Origin: Pseudomonadota bacterium
GTDB taxonomy: Bacteria > Pseudomonadota > Alphaproteobacteria > Sphingomonadales > Sphingomonadaceae
Reading direction: 5' to 3'
DNA: 8,093 nt
NCBI GenBank assembly: GCA_023424275.1
Contig: JAFAED010000093.1
Coordinates: 1-8,093, forward strand
In this document: piece after piece, positions 5,333-8,093 of the stretch
Layout of the letters: each line of letters begins with the position of its first letter
Numbering within the stretch: position 1 is the stretch's first letter
The notes under the pieces: model-generated
What the model saw: the letters and a program-made list of their open reading frames with translations, nothing else
What the model was told of the DNA's origin: nothing
Database searches by the model: none
Program-made: the position numbers and the translations under genes

Positions 5333-7102
5333 ATGCCGGGCGCATTCAGGGCGGCGATCGTCACGGGGATCGGTTTCTGTCTGACCAGCTTTACGCCGCC
5401 GTCGGGTTTCTCGGCGGCCGCGCTCGACGCGCTGGACCCTAGCCGGCTCGCGACGCTGTGGTGCGGCGGCCAGCGCGCGGGTTCGTCGTTGGCCCAAAAT
5501 TTGCTCGTCGCATCGGCGTTCGCCGCTCCCGCCAGCGAAGGCCGGCCGATCCCGCTTTATCCTGACCTCGCGGTCTCGCCCTTTCCAGTCTCGACGCGCA
5601 CGGATCAGGCGCGGCGCTATTTCAGCCAGGGCCTGCTCCTGACCTATGGCTTCAATCATGCGGGCGCGGTGCGTTCGTTTCGCGAGGCGCAGCGGCTCGA
5701 CCGCGACTGCGCGATCTGCTGGTGGGGCGAGGCGGTGGCGCTGGGCCCGAACATCAATGCGCCGATGGACGATCGCGACCGCGAGGCGGCGCTGGGCGCG
5801 ATGGACCGCGCGATGGCGCTGCGCGGCACGGCATCGCCGATGGAGCGCGCGCTGATCGAAGCCGTCGCGAAACGATATTCGCGCGATCCCGCAAGCGATC
5901 GCGCCGCGCTCGACGCCGGCTATGCCGATGCGATGCTCGACGTCGCGCGCCGGTTCCCGGCCGACGATGATGTCGCGGTGCTCGCCGCGGAAGCGGTGAT
6001 GAACACCAGCCCGTGGAACTATTGGGAGGCCGACAAGAAAACATCGGTCGGCCGGAGCGGGGAGGCGGTGCGGCTGATCGAGACGGTGCTGGCCCGCAAC
6101 CCCGCGCATGTGCAGGCGAACCATCTTTACATCCACCTGATGGAAGCGAGCGACCCGCAGCGCGCCGAGGCAGCGGCCGACCGGCTCGGCAGCCCGTCGG
6201 CACCCAGCGCGGCGCATCTCGTCCACATGCCGGGGCATATCTATCAGCTCCGCGGGCGCCACGCCGATTCGATCCGCGTGAACGTTGCCGCCGCGCGCGC
6301 CGACGAGGAATATATCCGCAGCGCCGGCGACAACGGTCTAGTCCGCTATGGCTATTATCCGCACAATATCCATTTCATCGTCACCTCGGCGCAGATGTCG
6401 GGCGACATGCGCACTGCCATTCGCGAGGCGCAGCGGCTGCGCACGGTGCTCGACCCTGCCACCTCGGCGCAGATCGCGTGGATCCAGTCGATCGATGCGG
6501 CCCCCTATTTCGCGATGGCGCAATTCGCCGATCCGAAAGCGATACTGGCGTTGCCGGCCCCCGACGCGCGTCTCGCCTATCCGACCGCGATGCGCCATTT
6601 CGCGCGGAGCATCGCCTATGTGCAGCTTCGCGACCGCAAGGCTTTCGATCGCGAACTGGCGGCGATGGCCCGGATACGGACGTCGGATGCGATGAAGGCG
6701 ATGATCGAACAGGGGGTGCCCGCGGGGGATCTGGTCGCGCTCGCCGAATTCGTCGCGCGTGGCCGCTTCGCGAGCGCGCGGGGCCGGACCGACGAGGCGA
6801 TCGGCTTTTACCGTCAGGCGATCGAGATCGAGGGACGCATTCCCTATCAGGAGCCCGCCTATTGGTATTATCCGGTGAAGCAGTCGCTCGGTGCGGCGTT
6901 GTTCCGGGCGCGGCGTTATGGCGAGGCGAGCGAGGCGTTTCGCGCTGCGCTGGCGCAGACGCCGAACAATGGCTGGGCGCTTTATGGGCTAGGCCGCAGC
7001 GAGGCGGCACAGGGCAATCGGTTGGAGGCTGCGGCGGCGGACAAGGCGCTGGCGAAAGCGTGGACCGGCGACAAAAGCTGGCTTCGTATGGACCGGCTGT
7101 AA
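5333..7102 (+). CDS. Large TPR-repeat protein with CxxC and histidine-rich core, probably exported
   Basis: The protein has 589 residues from the ATG at 5333 (GTG at 5330 is the alternative). The N-terminus has one basic residue (Arg6) and a hydrophobic stretch like a signal sequence, with no proper lipobox. A second hydrophobic patch lies near residues 50-65. A TPR unit starts near residue 92 and runs into the sequence CAICWWGEA (Cys126, Cys129) and LGPNINAPM. The middle part contains NHLYIHLME (His264, His268), HLVHMPGH (His295, His298, His302) and YPHNIHF (His344, His347). The C-terminal TPRs at about 477-510 and 515-580 show the usual small residues and A-x-x-x-F/Y spacing (e.g. YGEASEAFRAALAQTPNN). 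The CWWGEA, HMPGH and YPHN stretches are, from memory, also typical of other bacterial TPR proteins of this type, whose function I do not know. TPRs normally bind proteins; the paired histidines hint at a metal site, which is inference. It is transcribed in the same direction as the peptidase operon but has its own candidate promoter. Confidence 0.85.
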   Translation: MPGAFRAAIVTGIGFCLTSFTPPSGFSAAALDALDPSRLATLWCGGQRAGSSLAQNLLVASAFAAPASEGRPIPLYPDLAVSPFPVSTRTDQARRYFSQGLLLTYGFNHAGAVRSFREAQRLDRDCAICWWGEAVALGPNINAPMDDRDREAALGAMDRAMALRGTASPMERALIEAVAKRYSRDPASDRAALDAGYADAMLDVARRFPADDDVAVLAAEAVMNTSPWNYWEADKKTSVGRSGEAVRLIETVLARNPAHVQANHLYIHLMEASDPQRAEAAADRLGSPSAPSAAHLVHMPGHIYQLRGRHADSIRVNVAAARADEEYIRSAGDNGLVRYGYYPHNIHFIVTSAQMSGDMRTAIREAQRLRTVLDPATSAQIAWIQSIDAAPYFAMAQFADPKAILALPAPDARLAYPTAMRHFARSIAYVQLRDRKAFDRELAAMARIRTSDAMKAMIEQGVPAGDLVALAEFVARGRFASARGRTDEAIGFYRQAIEIEGRIPYQEPAYWYYPVKQSLGAALFRARRYGEASEAFRAALAQTPNNGWALYGLGRSEAAQGNRLEAAAADKALAKAWTGDKSWLRMDRL

Positions 7103-7139
7103 CGCCGCTCCGATCGGGCTCGATCCGCAAGCCCTTCTG

Positions 7140-7156
7140 TTCGCCGAAAGCGCGAA
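7140..7156. terminator. Weak hairpin between convergent genes
   Basis: TTCGC (7140-7144) and GCGAA (7152-7156) form a 5-base stem with a 7-base loop, two bases beyond the stop of the minus-strand unknown gene and 38 bases after the TPR stop. No T run follows on either strand, so termination here would be inefficient or Rho-assisted. The rest of the 7103-7157 gap shows nothing convincing. Confidence 0.25.
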
Positions 7157-7157
7157 G

Positions 7158-7619
7158 CTATGGCGCGGTTCGCTCGATCGACCTTCGTAGCAATTCCCAG
7201 AGGTCATGCTGTTCCTCGATGGAGGAGAATTGCCGTTTCAACGTGGCAAGTCTGACGAGGGAGTCGGTCTCCCCGCGCCGGTCGCAAGGTTCCATTTCGC
7301 TCCGAAAGGCGAGTTCGGTCACCAAGGATGTCACGAATGTCGCTGCAGCTGGAAGGCCCATGTCTTCGAAGCCGGCCCGCGCGGCGGCCCAACTGAGAAT
7401 CTTGGCATTTTTGGGTATGTGATCTCCCGAGCCGGAGGACATGTACGAGATCGCGACCGCCGTGTTCCAGATCTTGCTCTCTGCCGCCGACAGCGTCGCC
7501 CCGCCGCCGCGTCCGATCTTTTGCCAGATGTCCGAAAGCGTCGCCTCGAGATTGGCCGCATTCTCTGGCCTTACCCTGGGTTGAGCGGTGCGAAACCGGT
7601 CCAGCAAAAAGACCATCAT
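7158..7619 (-). CDS. Hypothetical protein, small alpha-helical, lower GC than neighbours
   Basis: The protein has 153 residues from the ATG at 7619; a GTG at 7622 and a second ATG at 7616 are alternatives, and none has a convincing ribosome binding site. There is no signal peptide after the short VFLL patch, so it is probably cytoplasmic. It contains LSAAESKIWNTAVAISYM, a Gly/Ser-rich SSGSGDHIP turn, a helix with GLPAAATFVTSLVTEL, and a final EEQHDLWELLRRSIE helix. The order (helix, SSGD-like turn, 'G.PAAA' helix, acidic helix before the end) faintly recalls DUF4375/DMP19-type proteins, but the characteristic NGG is absent, so this is only a hypothesis. Codons such as GTA, AGG, AGA, CTA, ATA and AGT are more frequent than in adjacent genes, which could mean recent acquisition or weak selection. 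Its uninterrupted frame and ordinary amino-acid composition favour a real gene. Confidence 0.6.
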   Translation of the reverse strand: MMVFLLDRFRTAQPRVRPENAANLEATLSDIWQKIGRGGGATLSAAESKIWNTAVAISYMSSGSGDHIPKNAKILSWAAARAGFEDMGLPAAATFVTSLVTELAFRSEMEPCDRRGETDSLVRLATLKRQFSSIEEQHDLWELLRRSIERTAP

Positions 7620-7622
7620 CAC

Positions 7623-7730
7623 AGTGGTAGCACCCGCACGGGCACGCCTTTGGATAGAGCTGGCGCGTTGACGGGCCTGCGTACGAGGCCAGAAGCGGCG
7701 CAGGCTCCGGCGGCCGGTGCAGGCACAAGC
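7623..7730 (-). other. Gap between cobA and the unknown gene, open in frame
   Basis: The 108 bases downstream of the cobA stop hold no separate gene. On the minus strand, the frame of cobA continues without a stop from just after its TAA directly into the unknown gene, but contains no ATG, GTG or TTG until 7622. CCGGCCGCCGG could make a small hairpin soon after the cobA stop, without a T run. I see no clear promoter. Confidence 0.4.
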
Positions 7731-8093
7731 TTACCCATGCACCTGCCTCGCTTTGCTGTCCGAAATCGCGAGCGCGGCGGTGCCTTGTTCGACGGCCTGG
7801 CCGACGAGGATCAGCGTCGGGGCGTCCTCCGCGAACGACCGGGTTGCGAGTTCGAGCAGGTCGAGCCGCGTCGCCAGCCGGCGTTCTTCGGGCCCGCTGA
7901 CGTGGCAAGCGATCATCACCGGCACGTCGCCGGCCATTCCGGCACGCATCAGGCTGCGCATGATCTCGCCGGCGGCGTCGCGTCCCATGTAGAAGGCGAG
8001 GGTCGATCCACCGGCCGCCAGCGAGGTCCAGTCGATGTCGAGCGCAGCCCCACGCTTGCTGTGCGCGGTGACGAAGCGGACGTCGCGGGCGAC
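7731..8093 (-). CDS. cobA: Uroporphyrinogen-III C-methyltransferase, C-terminal part (5' end beyond window)
   Basis: The minus strand is open from the window edge to a TAA at 7731-7733, giving the last 120 residues. Seen in order: RFVTAHSKRG, DIDWTSLA, STLAFYMGRDAA, a SLMRAGMAGDVPVMIAC segment and APTLILVGQAVE near the end. These are the C-terminal landmarks of the SUMT/CobA/CysG methyltransferase domain, which transfers two methyl groups from S-adenosylmethionine to uroporphyrinogen III to make precorrin-2 for sirohaem or cobalamin. YMG and the G(D)VPV strand belong to the SAM and substrate-binding half of the fold. Full-length SUMT enzymes are about 250-280 residues, so more than half lies outside. 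Whether the complete protein is a single-domain CobA or the C-terminus of a multifunctional CysG cannot be seen. The extra tail after VGQAVE (about 18 residues) is unremarkable. Confidence 0.85.
   Translation of the reverse strand, partial: VARDVRFVTAHSKRGAALDIDWTSLAAGGSTLAFYMGRDAAGEIMRSLMRAGMAGDVPVMIACHVSGPEERRLATRLDLLELATRSFAEDAPTLILVGQAVEQGTAALAISDSKARQVHG

Noticed and set aside
5346..5420. Lipoprotein signal at the N-terminus of the TPR protein
   Set aside because: The cysteine near residue 16 is preceded by I-G-F, not by a proper lipobox (small residue directly before Cys).
6013..7422. 469-codon plus-strand frame overlapping the TPR gene
   Set aside because: It is an out-of-frame reading of the TPR gene with an Arg/Gly-rich product and no domain; the other frame has clear TPR motifs.
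7204..7908. 234-codon minus-strand frame across cobA and the unknown gene
   Set aside because: It is out of frame with both. The cobA frame shows SUMT motifs across the same bases, and the N-terminal part is Arg/Pro-rich noise.

Overview
The window is GC-rich throughout. The codon style, the strong GGAG-type ribosome binding sites and the protein types suggest an alphaproteobacterium, most likely a sphingomonad (Sphingopyxis/Sphingomonas-like). That placement rests on general resemblance only. I see no rRNA, tRNA, CRISPR array, insertion sequence or phage gene.

Layout: (1) bases 1-1061, minus strand, an exported MetX-like alpha/beta hydrolase, cut at the left edge just after its catalytic histidine. 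(2) 1114-2334, minus, an exported protein of unknown function built from two collinear copies of a ~170-residue unit. It probably shares a transcript with (1). (3) A ~95-base divergent promoter region containing the one AT-rich patch of this area. (4) 2436-4727, plus, an exported S9 (prolyl-oligopeptidase/DPP-IV type) serine peptidase. (5) 4745-5203, plus, a small exported GlcG/HbpS-type protein, closely coupled to the peptidase. (6) A ~130-base structured gap with a candidate promoter. (7) 5333-7102, plus, a large TPR-repeat protein with a conspicuous set of histidines and a CxxC. (8) 7158-7619, minus, a lower-GC unknown protein convergent with (7). (9) 7731-8093, minus, the C-terminal third of a uroporphyrinogen-III C-methyltransferase (cobA), cut at the right edge.

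How the genes may work together: the first four genes all carry clear signal-peptide-like N-termini and surround one divergent promoter, and the TPR gene that follows also has a candidate export signal. The block therefore looks like a small periplasmic or cell-surface set for peptide or small-molecule processing, with a hydrolase and a peptidase as its enzymes. No defence or mobile system is evident. The most unusual items are the internally duplicated protein, the histidine-rich TPR protein and the small unknown gene beside cobA.
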